Shown: positions 34,560 through 46,285 of the stretch, one piece after another
Layout of the letters: every line of letters begins with the position of its first letter
Numbering within the stretch: position 1 is the stretch's first letter
Made by a program: the position numbers and the translations under genes
Notes under the pieces: generated by a model
What the model saw: the letters and a program-made list of their open reading frames with translations, nothing else
What the model was told of the DNA's origin: nothing
Databases searched by the model: none
NCBI GenBank assembly: GCA_958295665.1
Contig: OY282560.1
Location: forward strand, 93,038,311-93,102,310
Origin: Tipula vernalis
Taxonomy: Eukaryota > Arthropoda > Insecta > Diptera > Tipulidae
Length of the DNA: 64,000 nt
Direction of reading: 5' to 3'

Positions 34560-37500
34560 TTAATTATCCGTCCAGTCAATATTCAGGCTCTTAATGAATC
34601 TGACAATACTACTGGCCGGTACAAGATACATACTATCCGGGCTCATTGTTGTCCCTCCTAGATGTTGCAGTCTTTGCTGGAAAATGGCTGGGCAATGGCA
34701 CAGAACATGTTCCGCTGATTCCGCTTCCAGACCGCAGAAGCGGCATCCATCTGTCGTACTTGGGCCCATCTTCTTAAGATGATACCTTAAGGGGACATGA
34801 CCTGTGAGGAAGCCAGTAAGCAGCCTCAACTCAGGTTTCCTAAGTTCAAGACACTCCTTAACCCTGACAGACGAAGGTGATATAAATGTCTTCGCCTGCC
34901 GTAAATCTGGAATTCTGCGCCAGTAGGAGGACTTTTGATCATCCTCCCAGCGTTTTACCGCTGCTCTAAGGTGTCCCTTAGTGACAACGCAGAAGGGTTC
35001 TGGTCCAATAAATGGAGAGGCAGAACCCTCACGGGCGAGGCCATCAGCTGCCTCGTTTCCTTCGATTCCAGTATGATCTGGCACCCACATAAGTGTTACC
35101 TTATTTGAGCCTGCCAGAGGTTTAATAACCTTCAGACAATCCCATACCAGCCTTGACTCAACGGTACAAGACCTAAGAGCTTTTAAGGCCGATTGGCTGT
35201 CTGATACAATATAAATCTTTGCATCGTTTAGGCCTTTTGCTATGCCTATCCTAGCACAAAGTTCTATAGCATGTACTTCTGCTTGAAAAACGGTAGCATT
35301 GGTACCCAAGGACTTCGAGAGGGTAGTGCCACTCCCGTGTATTCCTATCCCCGCCCCATCTTCCGTTTTTGATCCATCTGTAAACCATACCATGGACCCT
35401 AGCTCAAATGATGGTCCACCTGCCCTCCACACATCCCGGTCAGGTAACCTAACACAGAATGGTTTGTGGAAGTCCAGTTTAGCTGGCATACAGTCGGAAG
35501 GCATTCCTATGTCTGAAATTCCTTAAGGATTTCCAGATGACCCACCATATTGCCTGGTTTGATATTTCATTCCGCCTGCATTTTCACAGCCATACCTGCA
35601 GCATCCTTTTTAATATGCATGTGTAACGGTGTCAGTTCTAGAAGTGTCTCCACCCCCGCGGTTGGACATGACTTCATTGAGCCCGTAACACTGATGCAGG
35701 CTACACCCTGAACCTTATTCAATAAGGTTTGCGTTGTCTTCTGCTCAGTTTTAGGCCACCATACAACCGATGCGTAGGTGACCATAGGCCTAATGATTGT
35801 AAGAAATGACCAGTAGATCATTTTTGGTTGTAGTCCCCAAGTACGCCCATAAAGTCTTTGACAGGCCCAGAGAGCCTTGATGGCTCTATTTTGAACTTTC
35901 AACAAATGTTGGTTCAGTCTTTGATCTAGGATAACCCCTAGATATTTAACCTCGCTGGAAAAAGGCACAGTAGTACCGTTTAACGAGGGAGCTGTAAGCG
36001 TAAGCTTTTTCCTCCTCGTAAAAGGAACAATGACAGTTTTGCTTGGATTGACACTGAGTCCTTCCTGGTAACACCACTGCCATATTATATTGAGTGCATT
36101 TTGCATGCGATCAGAAATGACCTCATCAAACTTGCCTCTGATTATTATAGCCACATCATCCGCATAGCCCTGGACATCAAACCCATGGCTACTCAGAAGG
36201 ACCAGTAGTCTGTCAATAACCAATGACCACAAAAGAGGAGATAGTACGCCTCCTTGGGGACAGCCCTTTACGACCTTGATGGTTACTGATTCGCCACCTA
36301 GTCTGGCAGTAATCTCACGATGTTCCAGCATGGAACGGATCCACCTAATTGTAGAAAGTGGAACCTTTTTTCCCATTGCTGCCCTCTCTATAGATCCATA
36401 GGAGGTATTATCAAACGCCCCTCAATGTCCACAAAGGCACAAAGGGCAATTTCTTTATATGTCACTGCTTTTTCAATCCTCGTGACTAGCCCGCTAAGGG
36501 CCATAACCGTGGATTTACCAGTTTGAAACGCAAACTGGTCCCGATGCAGCGGATTCTTTCCAAGGACCTCACTTCTTATTTGATAGTCCAGGATTTTTTC
36601 CATCGTCTTCAAAAGAAACGATGTGAGGCTAATTGGCCGATATGCCCTGGCCTGGGTGTCTGGACGACCCCCGCCCTTTGGTATAAAGATCACATTTACT
36701 TTCCTCCACAGTTTCGGAATATAGTTAAAAGCATAACTTGCCCGAAACATCTGGATCAAGCTGGGGAGTATTTCCTCAATACCTTTTTGAAGTAAAGCTG
36801 GAAAGATACCATCCCCTCCAGTGGATTTGAAAGGTTTGAAAGATCCAATAGCCCATCGCACCTTGCTGGGTGTGAAAATTTTCCCAGAGAGACTCCAGAT
36901 TCTACTGTGAGGCGCATAGGCCACCTCACTTGAAGGATCATGCGAGTCCTCTTGGGCTCCTACCACTACTGAATCCGGAAAGTGGGTCTCTAACAGTACC
37001 TCTAAGGTTTCCTTCCGGTTTTCAGTGAACCCCCCATCTTGCTTTTGGAGAAGTCCTAAACCATTTGAATGATCCCTGGAAAGGACTTTCTGGAGACGAG
37101 CTGCAGAGGGCAATTCATTGATTCCCTGACAGAAATTTCTCCAGGTAGCCCTTTTGGATCTCCTTAGTTCGAGATTATATTCCGTCAAGGCCATCTTATA
37201 CTCGCCCCATTCACCGGTGCGTTTAGCCTTGTTGAATAATCTTCTCGATTTTTTTCTCAGTTTACCCAGCGTCCCGTTCCACCAAGGGACCATCTTTGTG
37301 TACTCTCTTCGCTTAACTGGGCAGCTGTTCTCGTAAGCCAAGTGTATAGAATTATGCAGCTGGTTTGAACAGATCTCCAAACCCTCTGGAGACTCTATGT
37401 TCCCCATAGACGAGGGCATTTCTGATTCGAGTGAAACTCTATAAGAATCTCAGTCGGCCAGTTTTGGAATTCTAATTTCCTGCCACTGCATGATCTCGGC

Positions 37501-38154
37501 CGCCAAATCGAATTTGATGTGCAAGTGATCCGATACCGAAGCCTTTTCAGACAAATGGCAGTTTTTGACCAAGTCGCTGAAATGCGGACTAGCAAGTGTC
37601 AGATCTAGGACCTCTTGCCTAATCGCATTTATAAAAGTAGGTTTCCTTCCCCTATTGGCAATGTCTACATTATTTGAGATCAGAAATTCAAAAAGGTACT
37701 CACCCCTGTTTTTTATGTGCGCGTTTGCATCGCATCCTATCAGATAGGCCAGCCCATTGCGTTTGCAATGAGCTATGAGCCGCCTAACGTCAAGTGGAGG
37801 TATTAACTCTGAGTCTCCAGGAAAGTAGGCGGAGGCCATTATAGCCTCCTGTTTGCCTCTTTCACTCAGAACCTCCACCATTACTGCAACCAAGTCCCTG
37901 GAGATGAACTCTGAAATGGGAATAAAATTAATTTGCGAACTGGCCAACACAGCCGCTCTTGGACTCTGAGTTCCGTTATGATAAATTAACTTACCCACTT
38001 GATTTGGTATACCTCTAATCTGGTTACCAATCACCCATGGCTCCTGGATTAGAGCCATGCCAATGTTTTGGCAGATAAACCTACGACAAAGGACGTCCGA
38101 AGACGCCTTTGCATGATGCAGGTTTATCTGCAGGCAGGCGATGTGTGCCTTCAA
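34560..38154 (-). pseudogene. LOA-like LINE ORF2 (endonuclease, reverse transcriptase, RNase H)
   Basis: Start MKAHIACLQINLHHAKA at 38154. APE residues: Asn in LQINL, Glu in LIQEPW, GCDANAH, and VSDHLHI. A TGA at about 37452-37450 interrupts the frame, which then continues (37419-36388) through the RT N-terminus: NVIFIPKGGG, RPISLTSFLL, CAFVDIEG. An extra G in a G-run at about 36418 breaks motif A. The next frame (36376-35567) has GCPQGGVLSPLLW and GYADDVAII. A third break near 35504-35567 leads to RNase H (35504-34560): WFTDGSKTEDGAG, AEVHAIELC, VSDSQSALKAL, GNEAADGLA. A C-terminal zinc motif follows, CRFCGLEAESAEHVLCHC. Confidence 0.88.
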
Positions 38155-38155
38155 T

Positions 38156-39408
38156 TTACCGAAGGCTCCTTCTGAAGGCCCTGCTCAGCCTCCTTTTCAG
38201 CACCGCCACCACCCGCATGCTTTTTTTATCCGGCCGATGGCTGACCAGTGTCCTCCATCGCCGTTCTGCTGGCCCCCGCTGCCTGAGAGCCTCCAGGCCT
38301 AACCAGTGGCTTGCACGGGGGAGCCCTTGTGAGGCCTTCCCCCGCGGAACCCCTGACGCCTTCCTCTCCCTTTCCCGCCTTCTCCTCACCTGTCTCCTGG
38401 AGAGGGCGGTCACCCCGGTGGTCTTAGCTACAGGTGCTGCTACCGTAGCTTCTACAGGCTTCACCACTTGAGTCCCGCCGACAGAAGCCGGTTTAGCTCC
38501 ACTCTGACCACCCTTGGGATGCAATTGTACAGTCCCAAACTTATAGTTGACCTTAAAGCCAACCCCCTTAAGCTTCTCAACTGAAGAGTGGTCCATAGAG
38601 AACGTGAAAAAGGCCGAAAAGCCTTTCGCCTCTCTCCCGATCACTCTCCAGTTGATCGCCTGCATGCCCTCATTTTGGCTTTTTATAAAACCAAAAAGCT
38701 TCTCCGTGGGAAATTCAGCACTGTTTGGGAAGGTGCCGAACACAATCCTGGCTCGAGGCAGGTTTTCCGCCTCGACCACGATCAGCTGCACACCCTCCCA
38801 TGGCTTGATACTGCCTATGGCCTCCCTGAGCCACTGAACAGTGGCCCGGTCAGCACAGGTTAGTACCAGCCAACCAGGCCGAAGCTGACTGCCAAGGAAC
38901 TTGGGTTTAAGCTCCTTGGCCTCTTGCTCTAGCACCTTATCTAGGATGCCCTCCTGAACAGCCTTAAGCTGCTCTCCAGTGAGGACAACCTCTGGAAAAC
39001 CAGTGGGCAAGATCCCAACGATCTCTGACTCCGCAGCCTGCCTGAAGTTAAGTCCAGACCGGACCGCAGAAACCGAGACCGTCGGGACAGATTCTTCTCC
39101 CCTGGCCTTTTTTTGTGCCGGTGGAGTACCCTCATCCGAGCGGATCCTCTTTGAGGTGGGGCCTCTGCGGGAGCACAAGACTCCCTTTGTGGCCGCATCG
39201 CCAGAAGCCTTGTCTCGCTTCCGGGCGGTTTGCCCTGAGCAAGACGTCTCCTGTACCGCTTCTTCGCGGCCCCACACATTTTGATGCGAGGAGCCGCGGA
39301 AGGTTTGTCAGTGATGCTGACAGTTCCTTTCGGGTCCTCCCCGACGACTTTCCTCCCCCCTGCTTTCGCAGAGGCGATACCCCCACTTACGGGGGCCGAG
39401 TTCTCATC
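38156..39408 (-). pseudogene. LOA-like LINE ORF1 (DUF4780-type Gag)
   Basis: The main frame (39277-38156, 373 codons) has a basic N-terminus, then a DUF4780-like domain at about 85-250 (GFPEVVLTGEQLKAVQEG, LRPGWLVLTCADRATVQWL, LPRARIVFG), and a basic C-terminal tail; no CCHC knuckles are seen. The first ~80 residues lie in another frame (39408 to about 39200, RIKMCGAAKKRYRRRLAQGK), so a frameshift occurs near 39200. The open frame reaches the element edge without a convincing ATG, consistent with 5' truncation. It abuts ORF2, whose ATG is at 38154. Confidence 0.75.
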
Positions 39409-39600
39409 GGCCGACAAGATAGATTACCGACAACTGTATTGATGACAAGACAGACGGCCGACACAACCACATCGCCGACCAGACAGATGGCCGATACAAT
39501 GGCTTCGGTGACAAGACAAATGCCCGGCACAACCACGTCACCGACAAGACAGATGACCGAAATAATCACATTTCCGTCAATATAGATGGCCGAACAGATA
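39409..39600. repeat. 33-bp minisatellite, block 2 (right of LOA)
   Basis: Continues block 1: gccgacacaaccacatc and gccgac.agacagatg halves, five to six degenerate units. The 5' end of the LOA element and the duplicated ggccgacaagat are at its left edge (39409-39420). In one frame it encodes repeats like MADTTTSPTRQ. Confidence 0.85.
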
Positions 39601-40010
39601 GCACGATTCAACTAAGGCCAATTTGACTCGGCACATTTCGACTGGGACAATTTAACTTGGTGTAATTCGACTAGGGAATAATTCAACTTTTTTATGGTCA
39701 ATCGCGCATTTCGGGTGGTAATTCACGCATTTAAGGTGTCTCAGATAATTTTTTTTTGTTTTTTTTGGCATTTATCGGATATTGGAGGCAAAATTAAATG
39801 CGACACGAATATAGCCTCTGCGTTTGAAATTAGAATTTTAAAATCTCCGGCGTTTATTCCTATATTACATATATGTATATCTACAGTACATGGCCATTGA
39901 ATTAGCAACTTTTATAAAACTTAGTTTTTCGGAGAATTCAATATCATAGCATGAATTGAATTATCAATATTTCATTAAAATTGTTAAATTAAGGACTGTA
40001 TCGAAAAGAA
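39601..40010. other. Spacer
   Basis: Three short related phrases (gcacatttcgactgggacaatttaactt, gtgtaattcgactaggg, aattcaactt) at 39618-39690 suggest a small degenerate ~25-bp tandem repeat. Otherwise no feature. Confidence 0.4.
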
Positions 40011-40515
40011 AGTAGCCGCAAAAAAAGCAATTTTAATTTAAGTGTTATAAAATGATGTATTATCATAAAGTACTTAAACCTCTAATTAGAAGATTTTATG
40101 TTTAAAACATTTGAGAAATTATTTTCTAAATACACTGTGAATTTTTCATTCTGCACAGTAGTTTTATTAATTTTTCTGGTTGCTTTGGACCAACTTTTTC
40201 TGAACTCTGTTAAATTTTAGGCTACTTCACCATTATTTTTCAAGTAACGCTTCGCAATTGCCCAATATCTTTCAATTGGTCTAAGTTCTGATGAATTTGG
40301 CGGATTTTGCTTTTTTCTACTTTAACTTCGTTAATGTAATAAACGGTTTTGGCATACATTTTTTTGTTTTTCACTTCGCTTCGGAACATTTTATTTTTTA
40401 TATGTCTTCAAGTCATGCCTTATTTTTACCCGCTGGATCATTCCAACACTAGTACCTAGTTTCCCACATAAATATCTGACAGACATTGATTTGTTTTCGC
40501 GAATTTCACTCACAA
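40010..40515 (-). pseudogene. Tc1/mariner-superfamily transposase relic with internal deletion
   Basis: The minus strand reads an N-terminal HTH-like part at about 40515-40330 (EIRENKSMSVRYLCGKLGT, VGMIQRVKIRHDLKTYKK, VPKRSEKQK) followed almost at once by a C-terminal part (SSELRPIERYWAIAKRYLKN, about 40300-40230). The catalytic core between them is missing. The word ggactgtatcgaaaag at about 39992 could be one terminus, but no partner was found. Confidence 0.6.
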
Positions 40516-40526
40516 TATGTTCCGAA

Positions 40527-41052
40527 GATTGTAAGAAAATTCAATCCAGTTTCGAACTGATGAGCTTATGATTATGAAAAAAATCAATCTTCTCATCAGG
40601 GCGCGGTGACTGGACTGATTATACCACAATTTACATTCTATATATATACAGAATGTGCTGTGCGTTAAGTACTAGCGAATCATACTAATACAGATGAATT
40701 CTCTTACAATTTTTCTTCTTCACAATATTCGTAAGAGAATTCATCTGTATTAGTATGATTCGCTAGTACTTAACGCACAGCACATTCTGAATATATGGAA
40801 TGTAAATTGTGGTTTAGATTGATTTTTTTCATAATCATAAGCTCATCAGTTCGAAACTGGATTGAATTCTCTTACAAACTTCGGAACATATTAAAATCAT
40901 ATAATTAAATAAATAGAATTCTGTCTATTAGTCGGTTTCGTTGAATTACTGTTCGTAAATACTAATATACTTCTCGTGTTAATAAAAACACATTTAAAAT
41001 GGTCTAATCACCGGTAGCATATTAGAAATTACATGAATTAATTAACATTCAA
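40527..41052. repeat. Repeat family B, head-to-head inverted pair
   Basis: The right copy (40735-41052, plus) matches 11868-12217. The left copy (40527-40728) is the same sequence reversed, meeting at about 40730 (ctcttacaatttttcttcttcacaatattcgtaagagaattc). Arms about 190 bp. It interrupts transposon relics on both sides. Confidence 0.75.
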
Positions 41053-41057
41053 CAAAA

Positions 41058-41735
41058 AATTAATAAAGGCCCAGGACCTTTTGCGGTGATACACCCCCAA
41101 ACCATGATAGATGTTGGATGTTTAACATTTTCTACAACACAGTCTTCATTGAAACGCTTATGTGAGCGGCGTTTAAGAAGATTCGTCCGAGAAACAAACC
41201 TGACAATTTGGCCGTTAAGGAAAATTTGTAAAAACGAAACGGCAAATAGGAATTTTTACTTACATTAGACTAATCTGATACTGAGAAGTGCTTGTATTAT
41301 CATGTTTAATTATCATGTTGGACGTTATTATTATTATTATTATAATAATGTTGGACGTTAATTTTTGTTTAATAGTCGGACGACACTGTTTTAGTCCAAA
41401 TTGTTTAAAGCGGTGTCGCAATGTTCTATTCGAGATGTTGATGTCGTATTTCTTTATAATGTCATTTATTGAAGCCGTTCATCGTTTACGATTTTGTAAG
41501 GTTAATTTTAAGATGATTCTGTCTTCCCTTTCGGATATTTTCTTTGGTTTTCTGCAATTTTCTTGAGTCACGACCTCGCCATTTTGGAGTTATTTCTTAA
41601 TTCTAGACACAACATGTTTACTGGTTCCGATTATTTTGGCAATTTCATATGTTTTAATGATGACTAATCCAATAAATCAGTAATACGTTGTTTTTTTATC
41701 AATGTAATGTCAGCTTTTCGTCCCATTATGACAGT
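41058..41735 (-). pseudogene. Tc1-like transposase relic
   Basis: The minus strand near 41735-41560 begins MGRKADITLIKKQRITDLLD, then IIGTSKHVVSRIKK in another frame (paired-like DNA-binding domain). Further on (41240-41060) come FVSRTNLLKRRSHKRF and SIMVWGCITAKGPGP (core around the first catalytic Asp). The remaining C-terminal core with the second Asp and the Glu is not present before repeat family B begins at 41052. Many breaks. Confidence 0.7.
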
Positions 41736-42159
41736 AACCCGAAACTCTCAAAAATCATTTACTAAACACAATTGAAAATTATAACTTATCGCACCAATAA
41801 AGAACCACTAACACAATACTTAATAAAAAAATAATGATACCTTAATTATTACACTATTTAAGTACTATAGAATTTTTATGAAGAAACACGAAACAACGGA
41901 CGCAAAATGCAATATTGCCGAATGCTTGTCCAAAAATGTGGCAACTCCTACAAATTTTGGAAATAGGAGTACCGAGTAAGAAAAAATACATAATAACATA
42001 ATTAAATGATACAGGCCTGCATGGATTTTTTTCTTTATTAACGGTCTTATCCGAAGTAAGTTTTACGCTGAATCCGAATCTGGATGCAGAATTGGCCTAT
42101 CACGTCAGGTTTTTGAGATATTCTAACCTAAAATTATCAAAAAGCGTGTTTTTGCACTT

Positions 42160-42933
42160 TTGCAAATGAACTGCGCTTAAGCTTATGTATAGTTATTTAT
42201 CGGACAGATATCAAAAAGTCTTAATAAAAGATCAGTTGTCAGATCCGCAACGTATTTCTTCTTAACCTTTCAGGGAACTATCCTTGGGCCGTTATGATTC
42301 TCCCTATTTATCAATGATCTACCGCAGGTTTTGAAATATTCGAAATATCATTTGTAAGCAGATGATTGTCAAATTTACGTCGGGGGACGTTAAGGAAAAT
42401 ATCTCTGAAACCTTTAATAAGATTAATAATGGTTTATCCAACATATTAGATTTGTCTATATCTAATGGAGTCCCATTGAATATTTCAAAGACGCAGGAAA
42501 TCTTCATTTCTACTTCATCATCTACATTGATAATAAAATAATCCCATTTCAAAATCGCGTTAATAATTTAGGCACTTGTATTAACAATAGATTTACGTGA
42601 GATTCACAGATTATCAAGGTGCGTATTAAAATCAACTCTACGTTATATGGATTGAAACTCCATAAGAACATTTGTCCTAAGACCGTCAGGATTTTGCTGG
42701 CTAAAACGTTGGTAATCCCCCATGTGTTGTATTGTGAATTTCTTTACATGAGCTGCGATTGTAACTCAAGGAAAATTTTACAAGTAACTTTGAACAACAT
42801 AGCCAGATACGTCAATGGATTGAGAAAATGTGATCATATATCTGCCAAGTTTAGAGAATTGTTTGGTTGCACAATGACTCAATTTTTTTATTATAGACCA
42901 TTATTACTCCTAACTTTTGATAATAAATTGTAA
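42160..42933 (+). pseudogene. CR1/Jockey-like LINE reverse transcriptase fragment
   Basis: The plus strand, over several frames, reads AYSYLSDRYQKVLIKDQ-like sequence, then SILGP-type residues (42285-42300), LFINDLPQVLKYSKY and an ADDCQIY block (motif C, about 42358-42375). It continues through SNGVPLNISKTQ to the 104-residue frame 42619-42933 (INSTLYGLKLHKNICP, LAKTLVIPHVLYC). Both ends are missing. The clade is judged only from the ADDxQIY motif. Confidence 0.7.
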
Positions 42934-42937
42934 TTTT

Positions 42938-43410
42938 ACTTTCTTTTACTCTAGTAAAATAAAGTATAGTAATCATGAAAATTTTGGACCTTGAGATTTT
43001 TAGAGATTTATTTGTTTTGAGGTCCCCTGAGTCCGAAAAAGTGGGTTTCGAAATGGTGTCTGTCTGTCAGTCTGTGAGTCTGTCTGTGTCCTCTCTACAG
43101 CCCATATGGTTTAATCAATCGAACTAAAACTTCAGATTTAAGCTTTTTTGATAAATTGGAAGATCCCAGTGAATTTTACTCCAAATCGGCTAACCGGAAG
43201 TGGCCACTCCCTTGGTCCAGAAAATTTGTTTTGCAAATATCTTAAAAAGTATAAGGTTTACAAAAAACTACTAAATACAAATTGTTTCCAAAAATTAAAA
43301 ACAAATAAAAATAAAAATTTAAAAATTAAAAAAAAAAATTAAGAAAAAAATAAAATTTCTAAAAATTCTCTGTTCGTAAAAGAAAGTCGTGTGTTGGCCA
43401 CACCTCAATT
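42938..43410 (-). repeat. Dispersed repeat family A, copy 2
   Basis: Inverse of copy 1, starting at the ctttcttttactctagtaaaataaag hairpin and ending gtcgtgtgttggccacacctcaa. It lies immediately left of the satellite array. The gtctgtctgtcagtctgtgagtctg run is internal. Confidence 0.8.
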
Positions 43411-43430
43411 TTAACTTGGAAATTAAGGGA

Positions 43431-45279
43431 CCTATTCCATGTGCTAGCGAAATCTTTATCATCATTGTTGAGTGTGATTTCCAAAAAAATAATTTCGTAG
43501 AACTTTTATTAAACGAACGATCCGTATGAATTAGGGTTTTCTAACTAGGTAGAGCAACCTATTCCATGTGCTAGCCAAACCTTTGTCATCGTTGTTGGCA
43601 ATGGCCGATATTGGCCCTTGGGAGTTGAGTGCGATTTCCAAAAAATAATTTTGCAGAACTTTTATTAAACGAACGATTCGTATGGATTAGGGTTTTCTAA
43701 CTAGGTATTTGATGGACCTATTCTATGTGCTAGCCAAACCTTTGTCATCATTGTTGGCAATGGCCGATATTGGCCCTTGGGGTTGAGTGCGATTTCCAAA
43801 AAATAATTTTGCAGAACTTTTATTAAACGAACGATTCGTATGGATTAGGGTTTTCTAACTAGGTATTTGAGGGACCTATTCCATGTGCTAGCCAAACCTT
43901 TGTCATCATTGTTGGCAATGGCCGATATTGGCCCTTGGGAGTTGAGTGCGATTTCCAAAAAAATAATTTTGCAGAACTTTTACTAAACTAACGATTCGTA
44001 TGGATTAGGGTTTTCTAACTAGGTAATTAAGGGACCTATTCCATGTGCTAGCGAAACCTTTGTCATCATTGTTGGCAATGGCCGATATTGCCCCTTGGGA
44101 GTTGAGTACGATTTCCAAAAAATAATTTCGTAGAACTTTTACTAAACGAACGATTCGTGTGGATTAGGGTTTTCTAACTAGGTAATTAAGGGACCTATTC
44201 CATGTGCTAGCGAAACCTTTGTCATCATTGTTGGCAATGGCCGATATTGGCCCTTGGGAGTTGAGTGCGATTTCCAAAAAATAATTTTGCAGAACTTTTA
44301 TTAAACGAACGATTCGTATGGATTAGGGTTTTCTAACTAGGTATTTGAGGGACCTATTCTATGTGCTAGCCAAACCTTTGTCATCATTGTTGGCAATAGC
44401 CGATATTGGCCCTTGGGAGTTGAGTGCGATTTCCAAAAAATAATTTTGCAGAACTTTTACTAAACGAACGATTCGTATGGATTAGGGTTTTCTAACTAGG
44501 TAATTAAGGGACCAATTCCATGTGCTAGCCAAACCTTTGTCATCATGTAGCTAGGTAATTAAGGGACCTATTCCATGTGCTAGCGGAACATTTGTCATCA
44601 TTGTTGAGTGCGATTTCCAAAAAATAATTTCGTAGAACTTTTATTAAACGAACGATCCGTATGGATTAGGGTTTTCTAACTAGGTAATTGAGAACCTATT
44701 CTATGTGCTAGCCAAACCTTTGTCATCATTGTTGGCAATGGCCGATATTGGCCCTTGGGAGTTGAGTGTGATTTCCAAAAAATAATTTTGCAGAACTTTT
44801 ATTAAACGAACGATTCGTATGGATTAGGGATTTCTAACTATGTATTTGAGGGACCTATTCTATGTGCTAGCCAAACCTTTGTCATCATTGTTGGCAATGG
44901 CCGATATTGGCCTTTGGGAGTTGAGTGCGATTACCAAAAAATAATTTTGCAGAACTTTTACTAAACGAACGATTCGTATGGATTAGGGTTTTCTAGCTAG
45001 GTAATTAAGGGACCTATTCCATGTGCTAGCGGAACATTTGTCATCATTGTTGAGTGCGATTTCCAAAAAATAATTTCGTAGAACTTTTATTAAACGAACG
45101 ATCCGTATGGATTAGGGTTTTCTAACTAGGTAATTGAGAGCCTATTCTATGTGCTAGCCAAACCTTTGTGATCATTGTTGGCAATAGCCGATATTGGCCT
45201 TTGGGAGTTGAGTGCGATTTCCAAAAAATAATTTTGCAGAACTTTTACTAAACGAACGATTCGAATGGATTAGGGTTTT
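43431..45279. repeat. Satellite array, 159-bp and 127/128-bp units
   Basis: Units start cctattccatgtgctagc at 43431, 43558, 43717, 43875, 44035, 44194, 44353, 44512, 44567, 44695, 44854, 45013 and 45141. Most are 158-160 bp. Three (43431, 44567, 45013) are 127-128 bp because they lack a ~31-bp block (ggcaatggccgatattggcc region). One at 44512 is a 55-bp remnant. Units end with ggattagggttttctaactagg. Non-coding. Confidence 0.92.
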
Positions 45280-45284
45280 TTACT

Positions 45285-45797
45285 ATCTTTTACTCTAGTA
45301 AAATAAAGTATAGTAATCATGAAAATTTTGAACCTTGAGATTTTTATGAAATTTATTTGTTTTTATGTCCCCTGAGTCCGAAAAATTGGGTTTCGAAATG
45401 GTGTCTGTCTGTCCGTCTGTCAGTCGGTCTGTCTGTTAGTCTGTTAGTCTGTCAGTCTGTTAGTCTGTCAGTCTGTCTGTGTCCTCTCTACAGCCCAGAT
45501 GGTTTAATCAATCGAACTGAAACTTCAGATTCAAGCTTTCTTGATAAATTGGGAGGTCCCAGTGAATTTTACTCCAAATCGGCTAACCGGAAGTGGCCAC
45601 TCCCTTGGTCCAGAAAAAAATATCTTAAAAAGTATAAGGTTTACAAAAAACTACTTAATACAAAATGTTTCCAAAAATGAACAACAAATAAAAAAAAAAA
45701 ACAAAAAATAAAAAAAAAAAATTAAGAAAAAAATAAAATTTCTAAAAATTCTCTGTTCGTAAAAGAAAGTCGTGTGTTGGCCACACCTCAATTTTGT
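45285..45797 (-). repeat. Dispersed repeat family A, copy 3
   Basis: Same orientation as copy 2 and directly right of the satellite. It has a longer (gtct)n-like run at about 45402-45480. It ends in ggccacacctcaa like copy 2. Confidence 0.8.
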
Positions 45798-46018
45798 TTT
45801 GTATTCATTATGTAGTCCAGGATTGATTGAAAAATAAATAAATAAAATAACTCAAGGCCAGAAAGGGTTAGGGCAAATCTGACAACGTGATCTTATTTAG
45901 CGTACCAAAATCTACGACTAAAAAAACATTGGAAAGGATTACAAGTTAGAGAAGGATTACAAGTTATGCGTGCTTATGAAATTGTTAGATTATGCATAAT
46001 GAGAACTTATGAGACTGA
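45798..46018. other. Short spacer
   Basis: No feature apart from a local direct repeat (gaaaggattacaagtta / gaaggattacaagtta) at about 45930-45965. Confidence 0.4.
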
Positions 46019-46285
46019 TGCCCGGTTCCACAAAAATAGAGGCAATCTCCGGTTAAATAATATTTCGTCTGTTTCGTCTTTTATGAAATTACGATTTATG
46101 TCATAATATAAATTAAAAGCATGCAATTTTTTTCTTCTTTACATGAACATTTTAACTGGCGAGCTAAATATTTAGCTGAAGGCTAAATATTTCTCTATTA
46201 TGAATCAAAACGCAATTTCATAAAAGAAGAAAGGGAGGAAATTTAATTTAACTAGAGATTGGGTATTTTTTTGTGAAACCGGGCA
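46019..46285. mobile_element. MITE with tgcccggttycacaaaaa termini
   Basis: The left end tgcccggttccacaaaaata is matched inverted by the right end tttttttgtgaaaccgggca. Inner similarity extends to caatctc..gttaaat, about 40 bp in all. 267 bp, non-coding. Termini of this kind are common in PIF/Harbinger MITEs; the flanking triplets (tga, tta) do not match exactly. Confidence 0.65.

Larger units (their letters stand above)
34476..39408 (-). mobile_element. LOA-like non-LTR retrotransposon (APE-RT-RNase H)
   Basis: 4933 bp on the minus strand, flanked by ggccgacaagat on both sides and ending 3' in a TAA/AAT microsatellite (34476-34490). Order: ORF1 with a DUF4780-like domain, APE endonuclease, reverse transcriptase, RNase H. 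The RNase H domain and the endonuclease start LQINLHHAKA point to the LOA/I group rather than Jockey or R1 (family knowledge). ORF1 coding runs right up to the 5' junction, so the copy is probably slightly 5'-truncated. Confidence 0.88.

Noticed and set aside
38979..39585. Overlapping plus-strand ORFs of 101-156 codons
   Set aside because: Shadows of the GC-rich LOA ORF1 on the other strand and of the 33-bp minisatellite.
39387..39611. 74-codon minus ORF with a cysteine-rich repeat
   Set aside because: Produced by the 33-bp minisatellite, which is open in several frames; no independent support.
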